A stretch of DNA of 64,000 nucleotides from Chelatococcus asaccharovorans (GTDB taxonomy: Bacteria > Pseudomonadota > Alphaproteobacteria > Rhizobiales > Beijerinckiaceae): NCBI RefSeq assembly GCF_003201475.1, contig NZ_QJJK01000003.1:248001-312000 (forward strand), given 5' to 3'. Below the pieces are notes generated by a model. It had not been told where the DNA came from. It did no database searches and saw only the letters and a list, made by a program, of their open reading frames with translations. Below are positions 26,498 to 36,648 of this stretch, piece after piece; the first letter of the stretch is position 1, and the number at the start of each line of letters is the position of its first letter. Position numbers and translations under genes: made by a program.

Positions 26498-27505
26498 ATG
26501 GCGCTTCCTGATTTCTCCATGCGGCAGCTGCTCGAAGCCGGCGCCCATTTCGGCCACCAGTCTCATCGCTGGAACCCGAAGATGGACCAGTACATCTTCG
26601 GCACCCGCAACAACATTCACATCATCGATCTCGCCCAGACCGTGCCCGCGTTCTATCGCGCGCTGCAGGCGATTTCCGACACGGTGGCGGCGGGCGGCCG
26701 CGTGCTCTTCGTCGGCACGAAGCGTCAGGCGTCCGATGCGGTCGCTGATGCAGCCAGGCGTTCGGCGCAGTACTATGTGAATTCCCGCTGGCTCGGCGGC
26801 ATGCTGACCAACTGGAAGACCATTTCCGGTTCGATCCAGCGCCTGCGCAAGGTCGACGAGACGCTGAACGGTGGCGCTACCGGCCTCACCAAGAAGGAGC
26901 GCCTGATGCTGTCGCGCGAGCGCGAGAAGCTTGAGCGCGCCCTCGGCGGCATCAAGGACATGGGCGGCCTTCCCGATCTCCTGTTCGTCATCGACACGAA
27001 CAAGGAACAGCTGGCGATCAAGGAAGCGCAACGCCTCGGTATTCCGGTCGCGGCGATCATCGACACCAACTGCGATCCCGACGGAATCACGTACCCGGTG
27101 CCGGCCAATGACGATGCCGGCCGCGCCATTGCGCTCTATTGCGACCTCGTCGCCCGCGCGGCGATCGACGGCATCTCTCGCGGCCACGGCGACATCGGCA
27201 TCGATATGGGCGAGCAGGAAGCCCCGATCATCGAGGATCTGCCGGCAGCCGAAGTCGCTGCGGACGAGGTGTTCGAGCGTCTCGGCGCGCCGCGCGGCGC
27301 GCCCGACGACCTCACCAACCTGAACGGCGTCGGCCCCGAGCTCGAGAAGAACCTCAACGAGGCTGGCATCTTCCACTACTGGCAGATTGCAGCCCTTGCT
27401 CCGGCCGACATCGCAGCCCTTGACGCCGAGCTCAAGCTCCATGGCCGTATCGACCGTGATGGCTGGGTCGCCCAGGCGCGCACCCTGACCGACGCCGCGA
27501 GCTGA
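26498..27505 (+). CDS. rpsB: 30S ribosomal protein S2 with C-terminal extension
   Basis: Structural protein of the small ribosomal subunit. The S2 core ([21 protein letters not shown] through SVAIDTNCDP-like and DDAGRAI motifs) covers about residues 1-230. A further 100 residues follow, ending in a helix-hairpin-helix-like unit, [16 protein letters not shown], then [18 protein letters not shown]. 335 residues against about 240 in E. coli. ATG 26498 is used because S2 begins MALPDF; the TTG two codons upstream is in frame but not conserved. It is followed by tsf as usual. Confidence 0.96.
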   Translation: MALPDFSMRQLLEAGAHFGHQSHRWNPKMDQYIFGTRNNIHIIDLAQTVPAFYRALQAISDTVAAGGRVLFVGTKRQASDAVADAARRSAQYYVNSRWLGGMLTNWKTISGSIQRLRKVDETLNGGATGLTKKERLMLSREREKLERALGGIKDMGGLPDLLFVIDTNKEQLAIKEAQRLGIPVAAIIDTNCDPDGITYPVPANDDAGRAIALYCDLVARAAIDGISRGHGDIGIDMGEQEAPIIEDLPAAEVAADEVFERLGAPRGAPDDLTNLNGVGPELEKNLNEAGIFHYWQIAALAPADIAALDAELKLHGRIDRDGWVAQARTLTDAAS

Positions 27506-27513
27506 TCGAAGGG

Positions 27514-27536
27514 ACGCCGGTCGCTGGGACCGGCGT
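27514..27536 (+). other. rpsB-tsf intercistronic hairpin
   Basis: ACGCCGGTC pairs with GACCGGCGT around a 5-base loop, with no T-run after it. It could attenuate tsf relative to rpsB or protect the upstream message. Confidence 0.55.
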
Positions 27537-27724
27537 TATCATCGGCCCCGGGATGTTTATATGGAAGCGTCATGGACGTGCCATATGAAGATCCCGTTTC
27601 GGTAGCAGGATCGCCGCCGGCCGGACCTGGCGGCTCGTCCGATGTGTTGATTGACGATTGACGTCTGGCCGCGCCTCGCAATGACTTTGTGAGGTCGCGG
27701 CTCTTTACGATCGAGAGGAAGACG

Positions 27725-28648
27725 ATGGCCAGCATTAGCGCGGCGATGGTGAAAGAGCTCCGCGACAAGACCGGCGCGGGCATGATGGATTGCAAGACGG
27801 CGCTCACCGAGACGGGCGGCGACGTCGAGGCGGCCGTGGATTGGCTGCGCAAGAAGGGGCTTTCGAAGGCCGCCAAGAAGTCCGGCCGCGTGGCGGCGGA
27901 AGGTCTCGTCGCGGTGGCGCTCGCCGGCAACAAGGGCGTCGTCGTCGAGATCAATTCCGAGACCGATTTCGTGGCGCGCAACGAGCAGTTCCAGCAGCTG
28001 GCACGCACCATCGCGAAGACGGCTCTCGACACCGGCACCGATATCGAGGCCCTGAAGGCCGCGGCTTATCCCGGCGGCGGCACGATTCAGGATGCCCTGT
28101 CGAGCGCCATCGCCACCATCGGCGAAAACATGACCCCTCGCCGTGCGGCGAGCCTTGAAGTGGCTGATGGCGTGGTCTCGGCCTATCTGCACAATACCTC
28201 GGGCGAAGGCCTCGGCCGCATCGGCGTGCTCGTCGCACTCGCCTCGACCGGCAACAAGGATGAGCTCGCGACCCTCGGCCGCCAGATCGCCATGCATGTC
28301 GCGGCGACCAATCCGGTGGCGCTGGACGCCAGCGGCGTGCCGGCCGAGACGGTCGCGCGCGAGAAGGCGATCCTTGCCGACAAGCATGCGGGCAAGCCCG
28401 CCAATGTCATCGAGAAGATCGTCGACAGCGGCATGAAGACCTATTTCAAGGAAGTCACGCTCCTTGATCAGCCCTTCATCCACGACCAGTCCAAGACGAT
28501 CGCGCAGGTCCTCAAGGAAGCCGAGGGGCGTCTCGGCGCTCCCGTGAAGCTCGAGGGCTTCGTCCGCTACGGTCTGGGCGAGGGGATCGAGAAGGATGAA
28601 GCCGATTTCGCCGCCGAAGTGGCGGCGGCGGCGGGAAGCCAAGGCTGA
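27725..28648 (+). CDS. tsf: Elongation factor Ts
   Basis: Nucleotide-exchange factor that recycles EF-Tu. 307 residues. The N-terminal UBA-like domain reads [22 protein letters not shown], and the central EF-Tu-contacting motif [13 protein letters not shown] is intact. ATG 27725 follows GAGGAAGACG; the protein begins MASISAAMV as in relatives. It is second in the rpsB-tsf unit and is closed by a hairpin terminator. Confidence 0.97.
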   Translation: MASISAAMVKELRDKTGAGMMDCKTALTETGGDVEAAVDWLRKKGLSKAAKKSGRVAAEGLVAVALAGNKGVVVEINSETDFVARNEQFQQLARTIAKTALDTGTDIEALKAAAYPGGGTIQDALSSAIATIGENMTPRRAASLEVADGVVSAYLHNTSGEGLGRIGVLVALASTGNKDELATLGRQIAMHVAATNPVALDASGVPAETVAREKAILADKHAGKPANVIEKIVDSGMKTYFKEVTLLDQPFIHDQSKTIAQVLKEAEGRLGAPVKLEGFVRYGLGEGIEKDEADFAAEVAAAAGSQG

Positions 28649-28660
28649 CAGCTAACGACA

Positions 28661-28683
28661 ACGGCGCCGAAAGGCGCCGTTTT
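28661..28683 (+). terminator. Terminator after tsf
   Basis: ACGGCGCC, GAAA loop, GGCGCCGT, then TTT. A stable stem with a short T-run. Confidence 0.75.
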
Positions 28684-28795
28684 CATGTGAAGACCTGTGC
28701 GAAGATCTGTGCAAGGCATGCGCCCGCACGGTGACAGCGATCCCCACGCCCCGCTATGGGGATGGATTGGCAGAAACAGCGGCGGAGGCACCAGC

Positions 28796-29503
28796 ATGCG
28801 GATCAAACGGGCGCTCATCAAACTGTCGGGCGAGGTTTTGGCCGGGACTGCCGGTGCCGGACTGAACGGCGAGACATTGACCCAGATCGCCGCCGATATC
28901 GCGACAGCGGCCAAGAAGGGCCATGAGATCGCGATCGTGGTTGGCGGCGGCAATTTCTTCCGCGGCGTCCAGGGGTTGAACAAGGGGCTGGACCGGCCGA
29001 CGGCGGATTCCATCGGCATGCTCGGCACGGTGATGAACGCGCTGGCGCTGGAACATGCGATCGAGGCAGCCGGTGTTCCCGCCCGCGCCATGTCGGCCGT
29101 GCCGATGCCGTCGCTGTGCGAGAGCTATGCGCGCCGTCGCGCGCTCGATCATCTCGCCCATGGCAAGGTCGTCGTGCTGGGCGGCGGATTGGGCAATCCC
29201 TATTTCACCACGGACACGCCGGCCGTGTTGCGGGCAGCGGAACTCGATTGCGAGGCGCTCCTCAAGGCGACCAATGTGGACGGCGTCTATACGGCGGACC
29301 CGAAGAAGGATCCGGCCGCGACGCGCTTCGACAGCCTGACCCATGACGAGGCGATCGCCCGCAACCTCAAGGTCATGGACACGGCTGCTTTCGCCTTGGC
29401 GCGCGAGGCCGGCCTGCCGATCGTCGTGTTTTCCATTCTCGACGCCGGCGCCATCGGCCAGGTGCTCGAAGGCAATGGCCGTGCGACGATCGTCGCGCCC
29501 TGA
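28796..29503 (+). CDS. pyrH: UMP kinase
   Basis: Phosphorylates UMP to UDP. The bacterial hexameric enzyme belongs to the amino-acid-kinase fold. 235 residues: IKRALIKLSGEVLAG, the VVGGGNFFRGVQG glycine loop, the DSIGMLGTVMNALAL helix, and KATNVDGVYTADPKKDP. I use ATG 28796 because it follows GGCGGAGGCA and matches the family start; an in-frame GTG 33 codons upstream lies in the tsf terminator region. It is followed by frr, the usual partner. Confidence 0.97.
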   Translation: MRIKRALIKLSGEVLAGTAGAGLNGETLTQIAADIATAAKKGHEIAIVVGGGNFFRGVQGLNKGLDRPTADSIGMLGTVMNALALEHAIEAAGVPARAMSAVPMPSLCESYARRRALDHLAHGKVVVLGGGLGNPYFTTDTPAVLRAAELDCEALLKATNVDGVYTADPKKDPAATRFDSLTHDEAIARNLKVMDTAAFALAREAGLPIVVFSILDAGAIGQVLEGNGRATIVAP

Positions 29504-29881
29504 TGAGGCGTTAGCGGCAGCACGCGACGCCTTTGAATACGGCGCTTTGATTCGTGCTGTCGCGGAGATTTTTCGCAAGCCAGGCGTGATGCCCCGGAGC
29601 CTCACGCGGCGGCGACCGGCGCGGCGGGTCGTGTCGAGGGGCCGCCAGGCGCTTCATTCCCGTTGAATCGATGCGTTCCGCCGCAAAACGGTCTTCCACT
29701 CCCGGCCGTCATGCTCTAAGCCCCCAAGCTTGTTTCCCCGGCAGGACATCCTCAGGACAATCCTCTGGGGCCTATCGGTCGGCTATCCGCCGCTGTTCGG
29801 CGGGAGCCTGTGTTGCGCTTGACCTTGAGGGCCACAGGCGCTCAAGGTCGCGCAAACATTGAACAAGAGGGCAAATCCGAG
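29504..29881 (+). other. pyrH-frr intergenic region
   Basis: About 380 bases, longer than usual for this pair. There is no gene; the right end carries a hairpin in the frr leader (29821-29849). Confidence 0.5.
29821..29849 (+). promoter_or_regulatory. Hairpin in the frr leader
   Basis: GACCTTGAG (29821-29829) pairs perfectly with CTCAAGGTC (29841-29849) across an 11-base loop, ending 32 bases before the frr start. Confidence 0.5.
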
Positions 29882-30445
29882 ATGACTGCCACGTCTTTCG
29901 ACATTTCAGACGTCAAGCGGCGCATGCAGGGTGCCGTACAAGCCTTTCGCCACGATCTGGGCAGCCTCAGGACCGGACGCGCATCAGCGACGCTGCTCGA
30001 CCCGTTGCAGATCGACGCTTATGGCGCGCTCATGCCGATCAACCAGGTCGCCACGGTCAGCATACCGGAACCGCGCCTCATCAGCGTGCAGGTCTGGGAT
30101 CGCGGCATGGTGTCCGCGGTCGAGAAGGCCATTCGCGACTCCGATCTCGGCCTCAACCCGCAGACCGAGGGTCAGGTGATCCGGCTGCGCATCCCTGAGA
30201 TGAATGAGCAGCGTCGCAAGGAAATGGTCAAGGTCGCGCATAAATATGCGGAGGAGGCACGCGTCGCGGCGCGTCATGTGCGGCGTGACGGTCTTGATGT
30301 GCTGAAGAAGCTCGTCAAGGACGGCAACCTGAGTGAGGATGAACAGACCCGCCAGGCCGATCAGGTGCAGAAGGCGACCGACCAGACGATCACCGAGATC
30401 GACCAGCTTCTCGTCGCCAAGGAAAAGGAAATCATGCAGGTCTGA
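29882..30445 (+). CDS. frr: Ribosome recycling factor
   Basis: Splits post-termination ribosomes together with EF-G. 187 residues, the standard length. It has the conserved [21 protein letters not shown] segment, [15 protein letters not shown], and the long C-terminal helices with [27 protein letters not shown] 29882 follows an AGAGGGCAAATCCG ribosome region. An upstream in-frame start would add 24 unrelated residues. Confidence 0.97.
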   Translation: MTATSFDISDVKRRMQGAVQAFRHDLGSLRTGRASATLLDPLQIDAYGALMPINQVATVSIPEPRLISVQVWDRGMVSAVEKAIRDSDLGLNPQTEGQVIRLRIPEMNEQRRKEMVKVAHKYAEEARVAARHVRRDGLDVLKKLVKDGNLSEDEQTRQADQVQKATDQTITEIDQLLVAKEKEIMQV

Positions 30446-30809
30446 CGTGGAACCCGCTGAGGCGCACCTTGGAGGGGCGCCCTGATGGTGCGTTTCGAAG
30501 CTGCGCTTGGGGGAGGCCGCTTCTATGCTGTCGACTGCGGATCGGGCCGTGCCGCCGGCTGGCGCGGGGCCTCTGAAGTTTCTATCATCGGCTCCATGCT
30601 CGCGCCGCATGCGGGAAAGCTATAGGCCTGCGCTCGGCGGGCATGGCAAAATGGGTTTGGAAGCGCGCCCCGGAATGATACGAATTTCGCAGGCACGCGC
30701 GTGGCGTGCTGCGGCGATAGCAGGAGTGCCAGCCTGTGGGCGTTAGCAGGGATGAGCGATTTCAGGCGAGCCCATCCGGCATCGTGTCCGTGCCGCGGCG
30801 GAGGATGGC
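30446..30809 (+). other. frr-uppS intergenic region
   Basis: About 360 bases where some proteobacteria carry dxr. I see no supported gene and no remnant of one. Confidence 0.45.
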
Positions 30810-31571
30810 ATGAGCGCATCGCCAGAGAAGCCGGCCCATAATCCGGCAGAGGCGGCGCCTCCCGTGCCGCGGCATGTGGCCATCATCATGGATGGCAATG
30901 GCCGTTGGGCGGCGCGCCGGGGCCTGCCGCGCTTCGAGGGGCATCGCCGCGGCATGGAAGCGCTGCGCAATGTCGTGCGGATCGCCGGCGACCTCGGCAT
31001 TGACTATCTCACGGTCTATGGCTTTTCGTCCGAGAACTGGAGCCGGCCGGCCGCGGAAATCGCCGACCTGATGGGGTTGCTGCGCCATTTCGTGCGCCGC
31101 GACCTCGCCGATCTTCACCGCAACAACGTGCGCGTCCGCATTATCGGGACGGATGAGGGGCTGGCGCCCGATCTCGTCGGGCTTCTGGCCGAGGCGGAGA
31201 ATCTGACGCGCGACAATACCGCCTTGACGCTGGTGGTGGCTTTCAATTACGGGGCACGCCAGGAGATGGCGCGGGCGGCGCGCCGCCTGGCGGCGGATGT
31301 GGCGGCAGGGCGTTTGGCGGTGGACGACATTTCCGTCGAGCGTTTCGCCAAGGCGCTGGATACGGCTGATATTCCCGACCCCGATCTCGTCATTCGCACG
31401 TCCGGCGAGCAACGGATGTCGAATTTCCTGCTGTGGCAGGCCGCCTATGCGGAGCTCGTCTTTACGCCAGTGCTCTGGCCGGACTTCGACCGAGGCGCCT
31501 TTGAGGAGGCGCTGTCGGAGTATCAACGCCGCGAGCGCCGCTTCGGCGGACTGAGCAGCGCGATCGGATGA
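30810..31571 (+). CDS. uppS: Isoprenyl transferase (undecaprenyl diphosphate synthase)
   Basis: Makes the C55 lipid carrier for peptidoglycan and other envelope polymers from farnesyl and isopentenyl diphosphate. 253 residues with the cis-prenyltransferase hallmarks: [20 protein letters not shown] with the catalytic Asp, [23 protein letters not shown], and the C-terminal [15 protein letters not shown]. The N-terminal 20 residues are extra. Its stop overlaps cdsA by four bases (ATGA), so the two are translationally coupled. Confidence 0.97.
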   Translation: MSASPEKPAHNPAEAAPPVPRHVAIIMDGNGRWAARRGLPRFEGHRRGMEALRNVVRIAGDLGIDYLTVYGFSSENWSRPAAEIADLMGLLRHFVRRDLADLHRNNVRVRIIGTDEGLAPDLVGLLAEAENLTRDNTALTLVVAFNYGARQEMARAARRLAADVAAGRLAVDDISVERFAKALDTADIPDPDLVIRTSGEQRMSNFLLWQAAYAELVFTPVLWPDFDRGAFEEALSEYQRRERRFGGLSSAIG

Positions 31572-32425
31572 GCAGAAACAACGGAACTGCCCCCTTCGAG
31601 CGCGGGCACCCGGCACGGGCGACATCCGAACTGACGCTCAGGATCGCGTCCGGATTCGTCCTGGCTTCGGTGGTGCTCGCGGCCACGCTCTGGGGCGGGC
31701 TGCCCTTCACCGTGATCTGGGCTATTGCCGGCGGCGGGGTGGCTTACGAATGGCTCGCGCTTACCGAGGAAGATCCGGCGGAACGGCGGACGCGACGCGT
31801 CATCCTCAGCGCGCTGATCGCCGCCTCGGCCTTCGCGCTGCATTGGGGAGGTGTCGGGCTTGCCGTCCTCCTTGTGGTCACCGCGCTCGTCGTTCTCGTG
31901 CTTGTGGATCGCAGGGGAGCGCGGCTCAGCCTGCGGGCAGGGGGACTCGTCTACGCGGCGGTGATCGCCGTGGTGCCGGTCGCCGCCCGCGAAACGCCGT
32001 TCGGGCTCATGACCGTGCTGTGGATGTTCGGGGTGGTCTGGGGCACGGACGTCCTCGCCTATGCCTGCGGCCGGCTCCTGGGTGGCCCAAAGCTATGGCC
32101 CAGGGTAAGCCCCAAGAAGACATGGTCGGGATTCATAGGCGGTGTCATCGCCGGCACGATCATCGGCTGGATCGTGCTCGCCGCAACGCTGACCGGAGGG
32201 CCTGCGCCCCTCCCTGTCGCGGGAATGATCGCCCTGTCATGCGTCGCTGCCATGATCTCCCAGGCGGGCGATCTCGGAGAATCGATTTTGAAGCGCTATC
32301 TTGGCGTCAAGGATTCCGGACATATCATTCCAGGCCACGGCGGCTTGATGGATCGCCTTGATTCCTTCTGGGCCGTTTCAGTTTTCGTGGGGTGTGCGCT
32401 GGTGTTTCGCGCTCTGTGGAGCTAA
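31568..32425 (+). CDS. cdsA: Phosphatidate cytidylyltransferase
   Basis: Forms CDP-diacylglycerol from CTP and phosphatidate in the inner membrane, the branch point of phospholipid synthesis. 285 residues with several membrane helices. The C-terminal signature is complete: [16 protein letters not shown], then [36 protein letters not shown]. It overlaps uppS and is followed by a 400-base gap rather than by dxr. Confidence 0.95.
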   Translation: MSRNNGTAPFERGHPARATSELTLRIASGFVLASVVLAATLWGGLPFTVIWAIAGGGVAYEWLALTEEDPAERRTRRVILSALIAASAFALHWGGVGLAVLLVVTALVVLVLVDRRGARLSLRAGGLVYAAVIAVVPVAARETPFGLMTVLWMFGVVWGTDVLAYACGRLLGGPKLWPRVSPKKTWSGFIGGVIAGTIIGWIVLAATLTGGPAPLPVAGMIALSCVAAMISQAGDLGESILKRYLGVKDSGHIIPGHGGLMDRLDSFWAVSVFVGCALVFRALWS

Positions 32426-32826
32426 CGTGATGCGCGCGCTGAGCGCGTGTTTCGACGGTCTGCAATCATGGCGTGCATGAACTTGATTGTTTTGGCCGCT
32501 TTGAGTGTCTCAACCGCCGTTCGTCGGCCGCAATGATGGCGGCTGGCAGCAGGTTTGGGCGGTACGGTGGCAGCTGTCGTTGAGATGTGGTCTCTATCTT
32601 GCCATGATTGCCCCTGTATGTCCTTCAGTGGATGTGTGAGCCATCCGGGGACGCAGGAAGGCCCAATATTCAATGCGGCGCATGAGAGATATCAGAGAAC
32701 ATTTTGATATTGCTGCATTTTGCGGATTCGTGAAGCATAGACAACGCTTGACGGTCCGTCTAACGTGACTATGGATGGCGACCATGCCGCAGCGGCGGAT
32801 ATCCCGATGACCCGAGACTCAGCTTC
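32426..32826 (+). other. cdsA-rseP intergenic region
   Basis: About 400 bases, more AT-rich than its flanks, with no reading frame of merit. In many alphaproteobacteria dxr sits here. A possible promoter is TTGACG (32758) with TATGGA (32780). Confidence 0.5.
32758..32785 (+). promoter_or_regulatory. Possible rseP promoter
   Basis: TTGACG, 16-base spacer, TATGGA, about 40 bases before the rseP start codon. Confidence 0.4.
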
Positions 32827-33993
32827 ATGGAATTCATAAACGCCATGGGCGCGACGGCGACCTCCTTGGTCGGCTACATCGTGCCGTTCCTCTTCGTGCT
32901 CACCATTGTGGTGTTCATCCACGAGCTCGGGCATTTCCTCGTCGGACGCTGGTGCGGTGTCGGGGTAAAGGCTTTCTCGATCGGCTTTGGCAAGGAGCTC
33001 ATCGGCTGGACCGACCGGCATGGGACGCGCTGGAGGCTGTCTGCCATTCCTCTCGGCGGCTATGTGAAATTCGCCGGTGATGCGAACGCCGCCAGCATGC
33101 CGGATCGGGAAGCGCTCGACAGCCTGACGCCCGAGGAACGTCGATTCAGCTTTTTCCACAAGTCTGTCGGACGGCGGGCGGCGATCGTCGCTGCTGGGCC
33201 GATCGCCAATTTCCTCCTCGCCATCGCCATTTTTGGCGGCGCCGCCTATTTCAACGGCCGCCAGGTCCTCGTGCCGAAGGTGGCCGCGGTTCAGGAGAAC
33301 AGCGCGGCCGCGCGCGCAGGCTTCCAGGCTGGCGACGTGGTGCTCGCCATCGACGGCCAGCCGATCACGTCGTTCGGCGACATGCAGCGTATCGTCAGCG
33401 GCCGCGCCGAGGAGCAACTGACCTTCCGCGTTGATCGGGCCGGCCGCGAGACCAGCTTGACGGCGACGCCCGAGCTGAGGGACATCACCACGCCTTTCGG
33501 CAAGCAGCGCCTCGGCGTGCTCGGCCTCCAGGCGGCGTCGAACGATCCGGCCAATTGGCATGTCCAGCGTTTCGGCGTGATCGAAGCCGTAGGGGTTGGG
33601 CTGAGCGAAACATGGTTCATCGTCACCCGCACCTATGACTATGTCGGCAAGCTTGTCACCGGGCGGGAGTCCACGGACCAGTTGTCGGGACCCATCCGCA
33701 TCGCGGAGGTCTCGGGCAAGGTCGCGTCGATGGGGGGCATCTTCTCGCTCATCAATCTGGCGGCGATTCTCTCGGTTTCGATCGGTCTCATCAATCTTGT
33801 GCCGATCCCATTGCTGGATGGTGGGCATTTACTTTTCTACGCCATTGAAGCCCTGCGCGGCCGGCCATTGAGCGAGGCTGCCCAGGAGATCGGCTTCAGG
33901 ATCGGCCTTGCCATCGTGGTGATGCTGATGTTGTTCGTGACATGGAATGACCTGACCCATCTCGGCCTGGCGCTGAGCCAGCGGGGCACGTGA
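32827..33993 (+). CDS. rseP: Site-2 intramembrane metalloprotease RseP
   Basis: Intramembrane zinc protease that cuts anti-sigma factors and clears signal-peptide remnants. 388 residues. The zinc motif HELGH is at residues 32-36 inside the first membrane helix. A single PDZ domain (about 130-210: AARAGFQAGDVVLAIDGQPI) follows, and the second active-site motif NLVPIPLLDGGHLLFY near residue 325 supplies the third ligand. E. coli RseP has two PDZ domains; one is usual in alphaproteobacteria. It lies directly ahead of bamA. Confidence 0.95.
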   Translation: MEFINAMGATATSLVGYIVPFLFVLTIVVFIHELGHFLVGRWCGVGVKAFSIGFGKELIGWTDRHGTRWRLSAIPLGGYVKFAGDANAASMPDREALDSLTPEERRFSFFHKSVGRRAAIVAAGPIANFLLAIAIFGGAAYFNGRQVLVPKVAAVQENSAAARAGFQAGDVVLAIDGQPITSFGDMQRIVSGRAEEQLTFRVDRAGRETSLTATPELRDITTPFGKQRLGVLGLQAASNDPANWHVQRFGVIEAVGVGLSETWFIVTRTYDYVGKLVTGRESTDQLSGPIRIAEVSGKVASMGGIFSLINLAAILSVSIGLINLVPIPLLDGGHLLFYAIEALRGRPLSEAAQEIGFRIGLAIVVMLMLFVTWNDLTHLGLALSQRGT

Positions 33994-34124
33994 CCCGGAG
34001 GTCACGGTCCCCGGGGAAAAATTTGTTAACGGTGTTTGTACGTTTGCATGGACGAGTAAACTCTGTAGAAGCGTTATTCGCCTATGGGATTGATATGGCC
34101 GGTTTTCCGGCAGAGAAAAGAACA

Positions 34125-36578
34125 ATGAGGCGGCATCTGATGACGCTGACGACCAAAAGAGGCCGGCACTTGGTAAAAGGGCTTCGTTCTGGACTGGTGG
34201 CGCTCCCGCTGACGGTGGTGGTCGCCGGAGGCGCCTTGGCTCAATCGATTGTCGTTCAGGGCAATCGGCGGGTCGAGGCCGACACGGTCCGGTCTTACAT
34301 CACGAGCCCATCCAACTCGCCGGCTGAAATCCGTCGCGAGTTGATGGCGACCGGCATGTTCACCAACGTAAGCGTTGCGCGGCGCGGAAGTGACCTCGTC
34401 GTGACCGTCTCCGAAAACGACCTCATCAATCGGGTCGCCTTCGAGGGCAACAAGAAGCTCAACAAGGACATCCTCGGTTCCGAGGTGCAGACGAAGGCGC
34501 GCCAGCCTTACAGTCAGGCGACCGTTGACGCCGACATTGCCCGTATTCGTGAAATCTATCGCCAGTCCGGGCGAGGCCTTGCCTCGGTGACGGCGCGCAC
34601 GGTCGATCTGCCCAATGGTCGCATCGACGTGGTTTTCACCATCGATGAGGGTGACAAGACGGGCGTCAAGGAAATCAATTTCGTCGGCAACAAGGCCTAT
34701 TCGGGCTCGAAGCTGCGTAACTTGATGACGACGACGGAGATGAATTTCCTGTCGTTTCTCAAGACGTCGGACGTCTATGACCCCGACCGGATCGCCTCCG
34801 ACGAGGAGCTTATCCGCCGCTACTATCTGAAGAACGGCTACGCCGACTTCCGCATCGTCTCGACGGACGTCCAGTTCGACGAGGCCAGGGGCGGCTATAT
34901 CGTCACCATCACGGTGGACGAGGGGCAGCCCTACAAGGTCAGCGGCGTTCGCGTTGAATCCCAGATACCGGACGTGTCGTCCGAGCAGTTGCAGGGCATC
35001 GTGACCACCTCGGCCGGTGATACCTACAACGCCGAAGCGGTGGAGAAGTCCCTCGACAGGCTGACGACCGAGCTCGGCCGCCGCGGCTATGCCTTCACGC
35101 AGGTGCGCCCCGCCGGCGTGCGTGATGCCGATACGCATACGATCGGCATCGACTACGTCGTCGAGGAAGGCCCGCGCGTCTATATCGAGCGCATCAACAT
35201 CCGCGGTAACACGCGCACGCGCGACTATGTGGTGCGCCGCGAGTTCGACATCGGCGAGGGTGACGCGTTCAACAAGGTGTTGATCGACCGCGCGCTCCGT
35301 CGCCTCAACAATCTCGGCTACTTCAAGTCGGTTCGTATCACCAACGAGCCGGGCTCCAGCCCCGATCGTGTCATCGTGAACGTCGATGTCGAGGATCAGG
35401 CCACCGGTCAGTTCTCCGTGTCGGGCGGTTACTCGACATCGGACGGCCTCATCGGTGAGGTCGCGGTGTCGGAGTCGAACTTCCTCGGCCGGGGCCAGTA
35501 CGTCCGCCTCGCGGGGTCGTGGGGGCAGCGTTCGCAGGGCGTCGACTTCTCCTTCACCGAGCCCTATTTCCTCGGCCAGCGCATGGCGGCCGGCTTCGAT
35601 CTGTTCTCGAAATACACGGACAACACCAACTACTCGCGCTACACCAACCGCGTGACGGGCGGTCAGCTCCGCTTGGGCCTGCCCATCACCGAGGACACGA
35701 CTGTTACGCTGCGCTATTCGCTCTATCAGTCGAACCTCAAGGTGCCGAACACCTACGACGATCCGTTCAACGACTGCTGGTATCCAATCTACGGTTTCAC
35801 CGGCCCCTATCCGGATTGTATCTACAACGGTGAGGCGTCGGTCGCGATCAAGGAAGCTGCCGGCAAGACCATCACCTCGCTGGTGGGTGCGACCTTCACC
35901 TACAACACGCTCGACAACATCCGGAACCCGCATTCGGGTCTTTATGTCGAGGTCAAGCCGGACGTCGCGGGCCTTGGCGGCGACTCCCGGTTCATCCGCG
36001 CAACGGCGGAGGCCCGCTACTATCGCGAACTGTACGACGACGTCGTGGGCATGATCCGCGTGCAGGGTGGTCGCGTCCAAGCATTCGGCGACAAGGACCT
36101 GCGTATCGTCGACAACTTCTTCCTCGGCCCGTCGCTGGTGCGTGGCTTCGCGCCCTCCGGTATCGGCCCGCGTGACCTGAATGGTGACTCTTCCGCCAAC
36201 GCGCTCGGTGGCAACACCTATTTCGGCGGTTCGCTCGAAGTGCAGTTCCCGATCTGGGGTTTGCCGCGTGACCTCGGCCTGCGTGGCGCTGTCTTCGCGG
36301 ATGCAGGTACGCTGTTCGGCTATGACGGCGCGACCAACTTCGCCCCCTATGGCGTGCCGGAATACTGCCCGCCGGTTGGCACGCCCGTCACAGCTTATAC
36401 CGCTCAGCCGACCTGCGTGAACGTGCTCGACAAGAAGACGATCCGTTCGTCGGTCGGCGCCAGCTTGCTGTGGCAATCGCCACTCGGCCCGCTGCGGTTC
36501 GACTACGCTTTTGTGCTGACGAAGGCCACCGGGGACCAGACGCAGGCCTTCCGCTTCTCCGGCGGCACGAGCTTCTAA
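34125..36578 (+). CDS. bamA: Outer-membrane assembly factor BamA
   Basis: Essential barrel of the BAM complex that inserts outer-membrane proteins. 817 residues: signal peptide (GLRSGLVALPLTVVVAGGALAQS), five POTRA domains (about residues 33-375, with QGNRRVEADTVRSYI and IRGNTRTRDYVVRREF), then a 16-strand barrel starting near GQFSVSGGYST. The L6-like VRGF motif (LVRGFAPSGIG) and the C-terminal Phe (GGTSF) are present. I chose ATG 34125 after an AGAGAAAAGAA ribosome site; ATG 34140 is possible. Starts further upstream would displace the signal peptide. No skp gene separates it from lpxD. Confidence 0.95.
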   Translation: MRRHLMTLTTKRGRHLVKGLRSGLVALPLTVVVAGGALAQSIVVQGNRRVEADTVRSYITSPSNSPAEIRRELMATGMFTNVSVARRGSDLVVTVSENDLINRVAFEGNKKLNKDILGSEVQTKARQPYSQATVDADIARIREIYRQSGRGLASVTARTVDLPNGRIDVVFTIDEGDKTGVKEINFVGNKAYSGSKLRNLMTTTEMNFLSFLKTSDVYDPDRIASDEELIRRYYLKNGYADFRIVSTDVQFDEARGGYIVTITVDEGQPYKVSGVRVESQIPDVSSEQLQGIVTTSAGDTYNAEAVEKSLDRLTTELGRRGYAFTQVRPAGVRDADTHTIGIDYVVEEGPRVYIERINIRGNTRTRDYVVRREFDIGEGDAFNKVLIDRALRRLNNLGYFKSVRITNEPGSSPDRVIVNVDVEDQATGQFSVSGGYSTSDGLIGEVAVSESNFLGRGQYVRLAGSWGQRSQGVDFSFTEPYFLGQRMAAGFDLFSKYTDNTNYSRYTNRVTGGQLRLGLPITEDTTVTLRYSLYQSNLKVPNTYDDPFNDCWYPIYGFTGPYPDCIYNGEASVAIKEAAGKTITSLVGATFTYNTLDNIRNPHSGLYVEVKPDVAGLGGDSRFIRATAEARYYRELYDDVVGMIRVQGGRVQAFGDKDLRIVDNFFLGPSLVRGFAPSGIGPRDLNGDSSANALGGNTYFGGSLEVQFPIWGLPRDLGLRGAVFADAGTLFGYDGATNFAPYGVPEYCPPVGTPVTAYTAQPTCVNVLDKKTIRSSVGASLLWQSPLGPLRFDYAFVLTKATGDQTQAFRFSGGTSF

Positions 36579-36597
36579 GCCCAGTGGACAGAGCGAC

Positions 36598-36626
36598 AGG
36601 CGGCTTCAGGAATGAGGCCGCCTTCG
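36598..36626 (+). terminator. Weak hairpin after bamA
   Basis: AGGCGGC pairs with GCCGCCT around a 12-base loop, followed only by TT. Partial termination or message protection between bamA and lpxD. Confidence 0.45.
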
Positions 36627-36648
36627 CGATTCGAGATATCGCGATCTC

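Noticed and set aside
34074-36476. 800-codon minus-strand frame opposite bamA
   Set aside because: Shadow of bamA codon usage; no domain or ribosome site.
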